Translations under genes and position numbers: made by a program | Assembly: GCA_015499985.1 (NCBI GenBank) | Contig: JAAAUF010000026.1 | Location: 1-64,000, forward strand | DNA from: Haplosporangium gracile | Taxonomy: Eukaryota; Mortierellomycota; Mortierellomycetes; Mortierellales; Mortierellaceae | Length of the DNA stretch: 64,000 bases | Direction of reading: 5' to 3' | In this document: positions 22,601 to 34,300 of the stretch, in pieces | Position numbering within the stretch: the stretch's first letter is position 1 | Layout: each line of letters begins with the position of its first letter | Notes under the pieces: model-generated | The model's database searches: none | Seen by the model: only the letters and a program-made list of their open reading frames with translations | What the model was told of the DNA's origin: nothing

Positions 22601-25600
22601 CAGACGGGCTCGATCTGGCACAAGTTGGTGATCGAGGGGTGCATGAGACCGAGGATGTTGAAGGCCATCTCCTGGGCAGAGAAGGTGCGGACACCGTACT
22701 TCTCAAGACCCTCAGCAACAATGTTGTTGCCGCTCATCAATCCAGTACCACGGGTCCAGCCAATGACGGCTCCAGTGATGGTCAAGTAGGCGGACCACGA
22801 CTCGGACGACCAACGGTTAAACAAGGTCTCGAGGGCAACCTTGGACTCTCCATAGAGACCGTCGGCACCGAAGGTTCCGTGGTTGGGCGAGAGGGGGAGG
22901 ATGACCTGGGCGGGACGGGTGTCGTATCCGTACTCCATCTTCTTGGTCTTGACGTTACCCAACAGGCGGAGGACGTTGGTCAACATGATACGGTGAGCCA
23001 ACTCGGACTGAGAGTCAATGTTGTCAATCTCCTTGCCCTGAACAGAGATGGCGGCGAAGGGGATGATGTAATCGAGATCCCAACCGAGACCCTTCTTGGG
23101 ATCCTTGTCGTAGATGTAGTTGACAAGAGCATCGACATCCTGCTTGGATCCTCCATTGAAGGGAACAACGACCAAGGACGAGTTCTTTGATCCGTGACGC
23201 TGGTAGATCGACTGGTAGTACTCAGTGACGTCGCGGCTAAAGCGGGAGGTCGTAACGATGACCTTAGCTCCTCCAGACAAGAGACCCTTGAGGATCGAGG
23301 CTCCGATCGAGTCCTTTCCTGCACCGGTCATGAGGACCATGCGGTTCTCGAAGGTGACGCCGTCCTTGGCAATGTTGGCCAAGACGTCCAAGTAGACGCT
23401 GGTCAACCGCTGCGAGAATTCCCATCCGCTCTCGGATTGGGCGTTCTTCTTCTTGAGGTGGAGGAAGGGGATGGTCTCCTTCTTGGCCTCCTTCTTGGGG
23501 CGCTCAGCGTTGGGGACGGTCGAGGGGCGACGAACACGGCTGGCACGGCGGTTCTTCTCCTCGCGGATGATGGTGTTGGACATGTTCATAGCGTGGATGA
23601 CCTCACCGTAGAGGGACTTGATGGCGAGCTTGGACGAAGACTTCATGGTGTTCTGAGCCTTGATGATCTTGTAGATCTGGGCAAGGTTCTTCTGCACCTT
23701 CTGGCGGTTGCTGAACTCGGACATCTTACCACCGGCAGACATATCCTTGACGTAGTGGTCCAACTTGCGGACACCGGCGCGCTGAACCTCCTCGTACAAG
23801 ATGTTGCCCTTGTTGTCGATTGAAGTAGCAGGACCGGTAGGAACACCGACTATTAGATGGAAGGTGAAATATGCAAGAGTTAATTAATATGACGCGAAAT
23901 ATGCATAGATATATAAAAGTTGCCACAAAAAGAAAAGGACGTACCATCCTTGTAGACGGGGGCAGCCTCCAAGACTTCGCGACAGTTCTCGATCAACATG
24001 TTACCGAGCTCCTTGGCAAGGGCATAGGTCTTGCCACGGTCAGCAGCAGTGTTGTCGATGTGATAGATCATGAACTCCAAGAGCTGGGGATCGGCACGGT
24101 TCATGACGTGGATGCACTGAGCAACGACCTCGCGATCAACAACGGTCAAGCGACCAAAGATCATGTCGTAGAGGAGTGAAAGGGCATCCTGGCGGACCCA
24201 GTTCCAGTGCGAGTCGTACTTGCGGGCCTTCTTCACGCTGAACGAGGGCTTGATGCCCTCGGCGTAATAGTCGCCGTGTTCAGCCATCCACTGATCAATG
24301 TCAGCCTGGAGACGGAGAGTAGCGAGCTTCTCCTCCTCGTAAAGCTTCTCACCAGCACGGAGATCCTTCTCGAGGTAGCGAGCGTAGATCTCGAGATGCT
24401 GGTACATCATGGCGTTCTGCTTGGCCTGGAACTGGTTGAACTCCTCGCTGTTCATGACAGCGCCGCCAACAGCTCCACCGCCGACAGCTCCACCGCCACC
24501 GCCTCCCAAGGAGATGCCGGCGCGGCGGGCGTAAGCCTGGGCAATAGTGTCCAACCAAGCCTTAGCGTCAGCCTCGGCTGCGAGACGAGCAACGGGCTCC
24601 ATGGTAAGACCCAAAAGAAGAGCACCGTCAGCGCGGAGGGGACCCAAGCCATAGGAAGCAGCGAGGTAACCCTTGGCCGAGGACTGAGTGAAACCACCGG
24701 GCATTTTGGATCCGATCATCTTAGCAATCAAAGAGGTGGTCTGCTTGCCGAGGGCGCCGTTGAAGTTAGCCTGGAGAGCATTTCCGAGATCCTCCAAAGG
24801 AGCCTCCTCACCCTTCTCGGGGAATCCACTGCCACCAAACTCCTTCTGGAGATCACCCAAGATCTCGTTCTGGAGGGTAGACTTGCCTCCAACGAGATCC
24901 TTGATGGCCTTGGAGAGGGGAACCTCCTCCAAAGTCTTCTTGACCTTCTGGGCGACAATGACGTGGAGAATCTCAATGGCCTTAATGGGGACATCAGCGA
25001 CGGCAGCGGGACCGGCAGCACCGGCGGGGGCAGCAGCCATCATGGCAGGGGCAGCAGCGCCAGCGGGGGCACCGGCACCCAAAGTGACACCGGCACGGCG
25101 GGCGTAAGCCTGGGCAACAGTGTCCAACCAGGCGTTGGCCTCAGGGACGCCACCAAGACGAGCAGTGGGCTCCATGGTCAAACCAACCAAGAGAGCGCCA
25201 TCAGAGCGAACAGAGCCCAAACCGTGGGTCTTGGCGAGGTAACCCTTGGCGGTCGAGAGAGAGAAACCGCCGGGCATCTTGGATCCGATCATCTTGGAGA
25301 TCAATGAGGTAGTCTGCTTACCGAGAGCACCGTTAAAGTTGCCTTGGAGAGCGTTGGCGAGCTCCTCCAAAGGAGCCTCCTCACCCTTCTCGGGGAATCC
25401 ACTGCCACCAAACTCCTTCTGGAGATCACCCAAGATCTCGTTCTGGAGGGTAGACTTGCCTCCAACGAGATCCTTGATGGCCTTGGAGAGGGGAACCTCC
25501 TCCAAAGTCTTCTTGACCTTCTGGGCGACAATGACGTGGATAATCTCAATGGCCTTAATGGGGGCATCAGCAACAGCGGCGGCGGGTCCAGCAGCAGCAG

Positions 25601-28600
25601 CAACAGGAGCGGGAGCAGCAACTGGAGCGGGAGCGGTCTTGGCAGCTGGAGCGGCGGCGGCGGGAGCGGGAGCAGCCGACTCGACGTTGTCGTTGGCGTA
25701 GTAGATCTCCTTGGCATCCTTGGAGGTACAGAGGGTCGAACGCTGGAAGGTCAAGGCATCATCGTAAGCCTCGTACTTGAACTTGAGGGTACGCTGAGCC
25801 ATACCGCAAAGAGTGGGCGAGGGTCCGACCTCGATGAGGCGGACAACGTTGTACTCCTTGAAGAGACGATCCTGGGTCTCAATCCAGCGGACGGGGGAAG
25901 CGAACTGGTAGGCGAGCAACTCGACCAAGAGAGTGTAACCGAGACGCTGCTGCTGCTTGGGGGTAAGCTTGGTATCGACCCAGTTCTTCAAGACCTTAGC
26001 AAGACGAGGAGACGAGGTCAAGTTGTAGACACCCTCAATGTACGACTTCTCGATGCTGAAGGGCTGAGCAGTCAAGTTGGGGATGTACTTGGCGGTCAAG
26101 AGAGGAACGTTGATGAAGGTGGGGTTGATCTTCTTGGCAAGGTAGGTGCGGAAGGGAGCGACACCAGAAAGTAAGAAGCTGGAGTGGAAGGGGACATCGA
26201 TACCAGCGAGGGGAATGGTGGCGACACCACGCTCAGGCTTGATCAAGCCATCCTTGGCCAACTTCTCGGCAACCTTCTCAAGAGCACCGGCAATAATCTG
26301 CGAAAGGTGCTTCTTGACCTCCTCGAGGGGCATGGTCTCCATGAGCTTCTGGAGATCGATCTTTTGGACCTTGAGGTAGTTCAAAACAGTCGAGAGAGCA
26401 TCCAAGTTGGAGAGCTCACCAGCAGCGACGTACTGCCAGTTCTCGACGTTCTCGTTGACAATCTCCAAGAGGCCGTTCGACTGTCTGGCGATAGCATCGA
26501 CGACGTAGCGGAGGGCAGAGTCGTTAAAGGTGGGCGAGACACGGGAGGGGTTGATGGCAACCATTCCATAGTTCGAGCGTCCAACCTCGTCACGGGGGAC
26601 AGCGACCTGCATGGTCATACCACGGTAGAAGACGACATCAACCAGGGACTCGATGGGGAGAACCTCACCGATGGCGGCCAAGGCAGAGTACTCTCCGAGG
26701 GAGTGACCAGCAAAGGCGCAGTTGTGCTGGATCAAGCCCTTAGAACGCATATCCTCGAAGGCGGCCTTCTCCATCAGGGTCAAGGCAGGCTGGGTGAACT
26801 GCGTAGCAGCCAAAAGACCGTTGGGGGACTGGAAGGTGTAAAAGTGGGTGGTCTCGTTGATGCCGGGGAACAAAGGCAGGGTCTTGATCGAGCCGTCCTG
26901 ATCGACGATATCGTAGCGCATCGACATGTAGTTCTGACGGATGGCGTTACCCTTGGGGCCACCAAAGTGGATGGTCTTCTTCAAGGGGTTGTTGCGGACA
27001 ATATCCAAAATGGAGAAGCCTGTTGGTTGAATCGCAAATAAGTAAGGTCGTTAGAGTCTGAATTGCTAACGTGCACAAACGTCGGTATGCCAGTTGCAAG
27101 AGATAAAAAGCGCTTACCGTAGTTCTCCAAGAAGTGGCGGTCGGCTCTCTGCCAGATGTCCTTGGCAACGGGAGAGGAGTCGTAGAGGGCCATACCCATG
27201 CCCTGCTCCTGAGATCCCTGACCAGTGAAGACGTAGGCGATGGTAGGCTGATCGATCTCAGCGGTACCCTCGACAACCTAGAAGTAGTAAACACGATAAA
27301 AGATTAATGTGCTTGTTCAAATAACAAACATATATCCTGAAGTAACATGCGCCATAGTGTCAGGAAACCGTACCTTGCTGCCGTTCTGGTTGAAGGTCTC
27401 GACCTTGATGATCTTCTTTCCGTTGATCATACCAATGTGCGACAACTTAGTGGTGAGGCGATCCTGAGGAAGAACCATCGACAAGAAGCTGACCTCGTAG
27501 CTATAGGGAGCGAAGAATACAACATGTGATAAGAATACAAGCTACTTGAATTCAATTCGCACAACAAAAAGAAAAGGCAATGATGCAAAAAAGTAGTTAC
27601 CTGGTGACACGCTGGGGGTGGTTCTCGGCAGCAAAGATCTCAACAAACTTGCGGGTCGAAGCACTGGTCCACATGCCGTGAGTGATGGTGCCGGGGAGTT
27701 CAGCCAAGTCAGCAAAGTAAGGGTTGACGTGGATAGGGTTGAAGTCACCCGAGACCTTGGCATAGGGCTCATTGCTGAAAGGCGAGATCACTTCGGAGCT
27801 GAACGATCCCTCGGGCATGACAGAGTAACCGCCATTCTCAAAGTGGATGGCCTGCTCAATGGGCGAACCAGAGCGCTTCAAATAGGCAAGAATTGGGTTA
27901 CCCTGGGTCTCCTCGTCGGTGCTGTAGTTGACAGTGGCAATCTCAACATGCTCCTTGGTCGAGATCTGCATGGTGACAGTACCAGTGGTCTCAACGTGGG
28001 AGAAAGTGGTCTTGTTCTTGAAGCGGACAATGGTGTTGAGACGGAAGACCAACGAGGCATTGGGGCCAACGGTGTGCTCGCCCTCAGCCCAGTGGATCCA
28101 CTCCTTGCTCTTCAAGACAGCGACATCCTTGGCAGAGGCCAACTTGACCTCGACGGGGGTCTCGACGGTCTTCTGGAAGGTGTTGTGGTAGTCGGTGAAG
28201 GTGCCGCGGTACAAAAACTCCGAGGTGACCTCCATGACACGCTTGCCGTCGCGCAAGACAACCCCCTTGACCTGGACTAACTTGCCAGAGTCATTGTTGA
28301 CGACAGCGTTGATGTCGGCAATGGTATCGACGACATCACCCTGCTTCAGAGGCTCGGCACCGTCCAACATGCGGAATCCGTTGGAGAGATGGACGAGCTT
28401 CAAGAGATCGCCGTCGATCGACTTGGGGAAGATGGCCTTGATGATCGACTTCCAGCCGACGACGATGGCAAAGTCCATGGGGGCGTAAACGACCTTCTGG
28501 CGACGTTCGACGTAGAGTTCGGCCTGGTTACCAACAGCCTGACAGAACTCCTTGATCTCGGCGGTGTCGACCTGCTCACCGTTGCAAATGAACTGCTCGG

Positions 28601-31600
28601 TGAAGGCATCGGTGGCGAGGCAGTTGTTGAACTGACCCTCCTCCGAGGGGAACCAGAGCTTGTAGTAGAACTCCTTAATTCTCTCGTTGCGACCCTCCAT
28701 GACCTCGTGGATAGGGGCATAGCCTTTCTCGGGAGTGTAGTGGAAGAGGAGGGGGAAGGGGATCAAGCGGTCGCCGTTCTTCTCGACCAAGACAACCTCG
28801 ATAAGCTCGTTGGGCTGAAGGCGGGCACGGAGCGAGGGCGACAAGTCGCTGGACTTGCTCGAGGCCGACCAGGAGCGACGGTCGTAGACGGTGACGGTAT
28901 GGAGCTGGTCCTCGGTGTACTCAAAGTGAACAGCCTGCGAGACACGGGGACGGAAGATGCGGGCGAGGGGGTTGTTCAAGAACTTCTTGCCCTGGATAAC
29001 AGTGGGGGCGGTCATCAAGGCGCGGAACCAAGAGGGATCCTGGCCGGCGAGGTACTCGAGCCAGTCCTCAGAGTTGGGGAGGCTCGACTCCAACATCGAG
29101 GTCTCGACCATCTTGACCTTGCCGTTGTCGTAGCGCTCGATCTTGACCAAGGGAGCAATGGCGCTCAAGGCAGCCTCGAAACGAGCGGGCTTGCCACCAA
29201 AGTACTCGACCTGGGGAATGGAAGCATCGTTGTTGTTGTAGTAACGCTCCTTAAGGGAAGCAATGTGGCTGTGGAAGATTCCGTCGAGAATGTCCTTGAC
29301 GGGCTCGTCGACCTTAGTGGCGTAACGGACGGCGGCAGGTCCCTGCAGAATACAGGTACGCTGGACATCCTGGTCGACAACAGCAGCCAAGTCCTCGGCC
29401 TGCCAGAGAGAGTCCTTCTTGAACCAGACCTCAAAGTCTTTGTCGAGAACGGGGATGAAGGGGACGGGCTTCTGGCCACGGCGGTTCATAAGGAAGAGGA
29501 AGTATCCGACATCCTCGGTGGTGAGGAGCTGGGTCTTGGTCAGGGGGTAGGTGTTGATGAACTCCTGAGCAAACTCAAAGGGGATGTCCAGCTGGGAGTA
29601 GGTCTGGACGATCGAGTTCTTCTCGATACCAACGAAACGCTCCTCAATGCGGCGGAGAACATCGCCCAAAAGGTTGCGGTGGGAGTGGTCGATCCAGCGC
29701 TCCTCGTGCTTGATGAAAAGCAACTCCATGAGACGGTTAATGACCTCCTCGTAGGTCATATCCTGCAAGTCAGCAACACTGCCATTGGCCTTCTTACCGA
29801 ACCAGACCTATTATTCACAAGTAATTAACATACATCGTTAATTAACTGGAAACGCAAGTAATAAAGGTGCAGTAAACATATCATATTACAGCGTGCACAA
29901 GTACCTTCTGGAAATCGGCGTTAAGACGCTTGATGATATAGTCCTTCTTGGCCAAGAGAGCTGCGGCGCGCTTATCCTTGGGGAGACCAAAGATAGTGTC
30001 GTCCATCTCCTTCCAGAGCTTGACTCCGCGAGTGGCAATCTTGTGGATGGGCTCGCCCAACTCGGAACGAACGGTCATGACACCACCGGTGGGGCCCTTG
30101 TAGGTCTTCTCCCACTCAGAATCATCGACGCCGGGAGCATCGACAATAGCCTGCTTGACGCCGAGCGAAGCCATACCCTCCTTGGCAACCATGACACGGG
30201 AACCAAAGAGCATACCGTCAAAGGGCATGGGAGGGTAATCCAGCTGGACAGACCAGTCACCGGTGAGGTAAGGGTAAGTATCCTCAGCACCACCGAATCC
30301 AGATCCTGCAACAAGAACAACGTTGGGGTGGCGACGGATGGCAGAGTAGGTCTCCAGGATAGGCTGATGGAAATCCTCGAAACTGTGATGTCCTCCGGCA
30401 CGACCACCGGTCCACTGGAGAATAATGGGCATCTCGGGATGGGCAGCGGCAATGGCCAAGACCTGGCGGATAGACTCAACCGAACCGGGCTTGAACGAGA
30501 TGTGGCGGATACCGGCCTCGAGCATGTCAGTAATAAACTCGTTGGCAACCTCGAGCGAGGGAACACCAGCAGCACAGCAGAAACCCTCCATGGGGAGACC
30601 CTCGCGACGGAGCTTGGGGACCAAGGGAGCCTGGAAGCCCCACTGGCGGACGTTGATGAACAAGGTGTTCAAGGTGATACCGGCACCGGGAGTGGTGAGG
30701 TGCATGATCTTCTTGACCTTACTACGGACAGCAGCCTCGTTGTAGTGTCCACCTCCAGCCAACTCGATGTGATAACCGGCGTTCATGACAGCGCTGACAA
30801 AGCCCTCGTTAACGGTCGAAGGGGTCATACCAGCAACCATCAATGGGGGCTTGGCGAGGAGGCGGGACATGCGAGTATCGATGTGGATCTCACCGGTGAC
30901 GGAGCGGACGAGCTTGGGCTGGAACTCGCTGGCCCAGTTAGGGGCGTAGCGAAGAGCGGCAGGGTTAGCGTCAAAGAGGTCGGGCTTGTAGGAGAGCTCG
31001 CGGTTGACGCCCTCGGTGGCGCCAGCAAGGATGACCTGGACACCAGTACCGTCCTTGTTGCGGGCCGTCAAAGAGCCGACTCCGGAGGACCCACCAGGTC
31101 CGAAATCGATCACGTGAGTCAATCCAGCCATAGCAGTGGCCCTCTCCCAGTGAACGGGGAGAGAGCAGATCTGGTTGACAAGATCCATGGTAACAGTGGC
31201 CGATCCAGCGATATCCTTGCCAGAGTCAGTCGAGAAGACGGGGATAGTCATGGTGCGGGGATCAAAGCTCAAGTCATAGCTGGCAATATCCTTCTCAACA
31301 AGGGCTGCAACGCCATCCAAGTAGGAAGAGTGGAAGGGGGCAGTGATGGGCAAGAAACGGGACGAGAACTTGACCTTTCTCTGCGAGAAGGGGACACGTC
31401 CCTGCTCGAGACCAGTGGGGGCCTTGAGCTTGCGAAGGGCCAAGTTGAGACCGTAGAGGGACTGAGGGGGACCGGTGCAGATAGACGAGCGGGGCCCATT
31501 GATGAGCGCAATCTTAATCTTGCGATCCTCGGGAAGATGGCGGTTGGTGGCCTCGACATACTTTTGAACCTCGGAGGCGCGGAGGGAGTTGACGACCAAC

Positions 31601-33845
31601 ATGGGGGTGGGGTTGCCCTCGTTGTTGGAGAGCGAGTCCTGGAGAATGGCAGGGTTGAGGGTGGTTTGGGGGTAGACCTCCTGGGAGCGGGTTCCGATCC
31701 AGAACAACAGACCAAGCGCCTTGCGCGAGTTGGCAAAGAAGTCATCAAAGGTGGCGGACGAGGAGATGACAACGGACGAGATGATACCCTGGGAGTGTCC
31801 AGTCGAGCCCAAAATAACATCGCGAAGCTGCGCGGGAGTTTGATCGAGCACCTATTATTATTATTTATCGTCCGAGAGAGTATTAATTGGTATTCTTGAG
31901 GTATACAAAATCATTCGATTTTTCCTGTTGAAGAGGAATGCTTCTTCTCAAAAGTGCAAAAGAGCTGAAAGAGACGAAAAAGACAAAAAGACAAGAAAAG
32001 AAGCGTACCTTGAGCATGACATAGTAATGCATCAACTGAACAAGACCGATCAAAGGAAGCGAGACAGGGGCAGAAACAAGGTAAGCAACATCAGGCTTAG
32101 AATCCGGGTTCCTCAACCAGCCCATGACATCAAGTCCCTTGGAATGGAAAACAGAAGCATCCTCGGAACGAGCATGATCGCGCAAGACGGCAGCCATGTC
32201 CTCGATGTAGTCCTGGACCATGGTGGTATAGGTGGTGTAGATGTCAGCGAGCTCGTCAAAGTACTCCTCGATGTTGCCCTGTCCGCCAAAGATGGCAAAG
32301 ATCTTTGCTGAGCCGTCGTGTGCGGCGGCAAAGAGAGCCGAGGTTGGAGGGGTGTAGTCCTCGTTAGAGAGGACCTCCATGGCACGAAGGAAGGCCAGGG
32401 CGGAGAAAAAGGCGTTCATGATGATGACGCGGGTATCCTTAGTAAGGGCGCAGGTGACGACGTGGATATCATTTCCTCGGAGGTATTTGGTGACGAAGAA
32501 CAGGAACACTGTCTTCAAAACAGGCACAAACTGGAGCGACTGGTCGTTCTATTCCGTGTAATGTAAGAGAAGTAGGCGGTTGTTGTTAGTAAATATTGCT
32601 TTCTGCCCCTTCTTTTCATATTGTTGAGTCGCAAAAAAAAAAAAGAGACCCCTCCGTGGGAAACCAGCGATGAAATCGCTGCTGAAAATAAAGTTTGTGG
32701 CTGCTCTCCTCTACTTCTTTTGTTGCACCTAAAAAAGATTTTGACAAAAAAGATTCCGTCCCCACTCAACCGACAATAACATCCAACTTTGATAAAAGGG
32801 AAAAGTAAAGAAAGAATGAAAGACAACCACTGTCCTTTTCAACGGCATCTATCTCTCTCCATTTCATCGTTTTCAAAGAGAAAGAAAGACCTTCCCTCCC
32901 CTATTGGCTTTGACTCTCCTTTCGATCATCAATTGAAAAACGAAAAGGCAAGGCCCCCGTCTCCTCCTGACGCCGTCATTGTCTTTTCCCCCACAACCCA
33001 CTTCACTCCCTTCCACTTCCATCATAAGCCCCTCCCTCCCCAAAGAAACCAAAAAAAGAAGCATGGAACAAGTCCCATTGCTAAGAAAGAAAAAAACAGC
33101 CCGCTGCTGCAATAAACAATCACCCATATCACATTCTTCAATTGCTTCCTTGTTGTCTTCCACTCCATGATGATAATTGTCACAACTGTCGATCGTTTGA
33201 ACAGCTTTAAGACAACACAAGCGAGTAACCAATTTCTCGCTCAATTGCTTCTCTTACAGTCTCCTTTGTCATGGGCAAGTGTCCTTTAAGTGTATCATAT
33301 CTCGCACTTCATGTTCCTTCAATCCTGATCCTGTCCATGGGCAAATCCTTTCTTTGTTGGGGCAAAATACAGAAATCAAATAAAAAGAAAGAAAGCGCAC
33401 GCCTTCCTTGCAACACTGTCGTCGTATGTCAATGGTAACACAAATTATCGAGTTCCGAAACGAAAAAAGCAAAGAAAAGTAAAACAAAACGTCCAAAAAT
33501 CCCAGTAAGTCCCTTATGGCCTTTCCTTGCTTGCGATCCAAGATGTCCTTTGTCCAATTGATGAAGCATAGATAATATTAAAGCAAAAAAAATTACCTGC
33601 TCGCACTTGTCGGTAGCAAACTTGAGAAAACGAGCAACGAGTTCCATCTCGGGAGCCTGCTCATCAGCAGCACCCTCAACGGGGGTAGCGGCAACAGCAG
33701 ACTCGGTCGACGAGATCAAAAATTCCTCACGCAATTGCTCAGCAGCGAGCCAGACATCGGAAGCAACAAGGATCGAGACCTCGGAGGTGCCCTGCTTGAG
33801 GGTCAAAGGACGAGTCAAGTTGTTGGATTGCATGGTGTTCGTCAT
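19666..33845 (-). CDS. FAS: Single-chain type I fatty acid synthase with tandem ACP domains (4,162 aa)
   Basis: Makes long-chain acyl-CoA from acetyl- and malonyl-CoA in the cytosol. Eight exons: 33845-33597, 32548-32009, 31851-29905, 29807-27601, 27500-27374, 27277-27118, 27019-23945 and 23849-19666. They sum to 12,489 bases, a multiple of three. Domains: acetyl transferase with GHSQG (Ser283); enoyl reductase from about 593 ([20 protein letters not shown]); dehydratase with THGMW (His1622); malonyl/palmitoyl transferase with TGQGSQ and GHSLGEYSA (Ser1850). Two carrier domains follow (2228-2388 and 2419-2579) with GGKS serines 2266 and 2457. Then ketoreductase (TGAG at about 2943, Tyr3101, Lys3105), ketosynthase (PVGACAT, Cys3565) and phosphopantetheinyl transferase (about 4030-4162, GVGVDVE). 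Yeast splits this into beta and alpha chains inside MPT; here they are joined near residue 2095 and no subunit break remains. The ATG at 33845 precedes RPLTL, as in yeast Fas1. Confidence 0.95.
24790..24967 (-). repeat. ACP2 copy of a 178-base identical tract
   Basis: Identical base for base to 25363-25540, offset 573 bases (191 codons). It spans the phosphopantetheine serine codon at 24881-24879 and the helices around it. Just beyond its left end (24740-24789) identity to the other copy drops to roughly 78 percent by hand count. Confidence 0.95.
25363..25540 (-). repeat. ACP1 copy of a 178-base identical tract
   Basis: The partner of 24790-24967. It contains the ACP1 phosphopantetheine serine codon at 25454-25452. 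An Ala/Pro-rich linker of the kind that tethers ACP in fungal FAS lies upstream on the coding strand, and a shorter Ala-rich linker separates the two ACPs. Confidence 0.95.
32549..33596 (-). other. Intron 1 of FAS, unusually long (1,048 bases)
   Basis: Begins GTAATT after a CAG codon and ends in GGAATAG before AACGACCAG. It joins residues 83 and 84 with no gap against the yeast Fas1 pattern (LVxxFLxx... LEGNDIH). The other six introns are 95-157 bases. The content is AT-rich with A/T runs, and no conserved coding segment was seen inside. Confidence 0.85.
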
Positions 33846-34094
33846 ATTATTGTGGTGGCAGTTGTTTTTTTTTGGTGATGGTAAAATGCTAGAGGGAGAG
33901 ATGGGTTAAAGGCTTCTTTGAAAGGGTTGTGGGAAGTGTTTCTTTGATGAGGCAATAGACAAGATTGAATGCAACTTTTCAATGGTTTGTTATCGTCAAG
34001 AAAGAAATTGGAAGAAGTTTTTGGGGTGGAGAAAGGAGGATGAGATATGCAACGAAAATGAAAGGGATTATGCGAGTAAGGAAAATCAAAAGGG

Positions 34095-34300
34095 TCTATG
34101 CAAGAGAAACAACAAAAAATAACGAGAAGAGCGAATAAAAGAGAGTGAGATGCGGAATGGGAGGAGGAGAGTAAAGAGGAATGAGCAACGGGAGGAGGGA
34201 GAAGAGGAGAGGAGGGAGGATAAAGGGAGAGTGGGGAAGAAGAAAGAGAAAAAAGAGAAAGAAGGGAGAAGAAGCGGAAAGTAATATACAGCAAAAAGTA
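34095..34300 (-). promoter_or_regulatory. Polypyrimidine tract upstream of FAS
   Basis: On the minus strand this 200-base stretch is almost pure C and T (CTCCCTTTATCCTCCCTCC and similar). It lies 250-450 bases upstream of the FAS start codon. Such CT-rich tracts mark the core promoter and transcription start of highly expressed fungal genes. The role is inferred. Confidence 0.5.

Noticed and set aside
20617..23190. An 857-codon open frame on the plus strand inside the FAS gene
   Set aside because: It is the antisense shadow of the KR/KS exon. FAS strongly avoids TTA, CTA and TCA codons, so the opposite strand lacks stops. The translation is Leu/Val/Asp/Gly-rich without any family signature.
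28389..29828. A 479-codon plus-strand frame opposite the DH-region exon
   Set aside because: A shadow of FAS exon 4, with composition typical of antisense frames.
29893..31899. A 668-codon plus-strand frame opposite the SAT/ER exon
   Set aside because: The same codon-bias shadow; it crosses the exon and intron limits of FAS without regard to splice sites.
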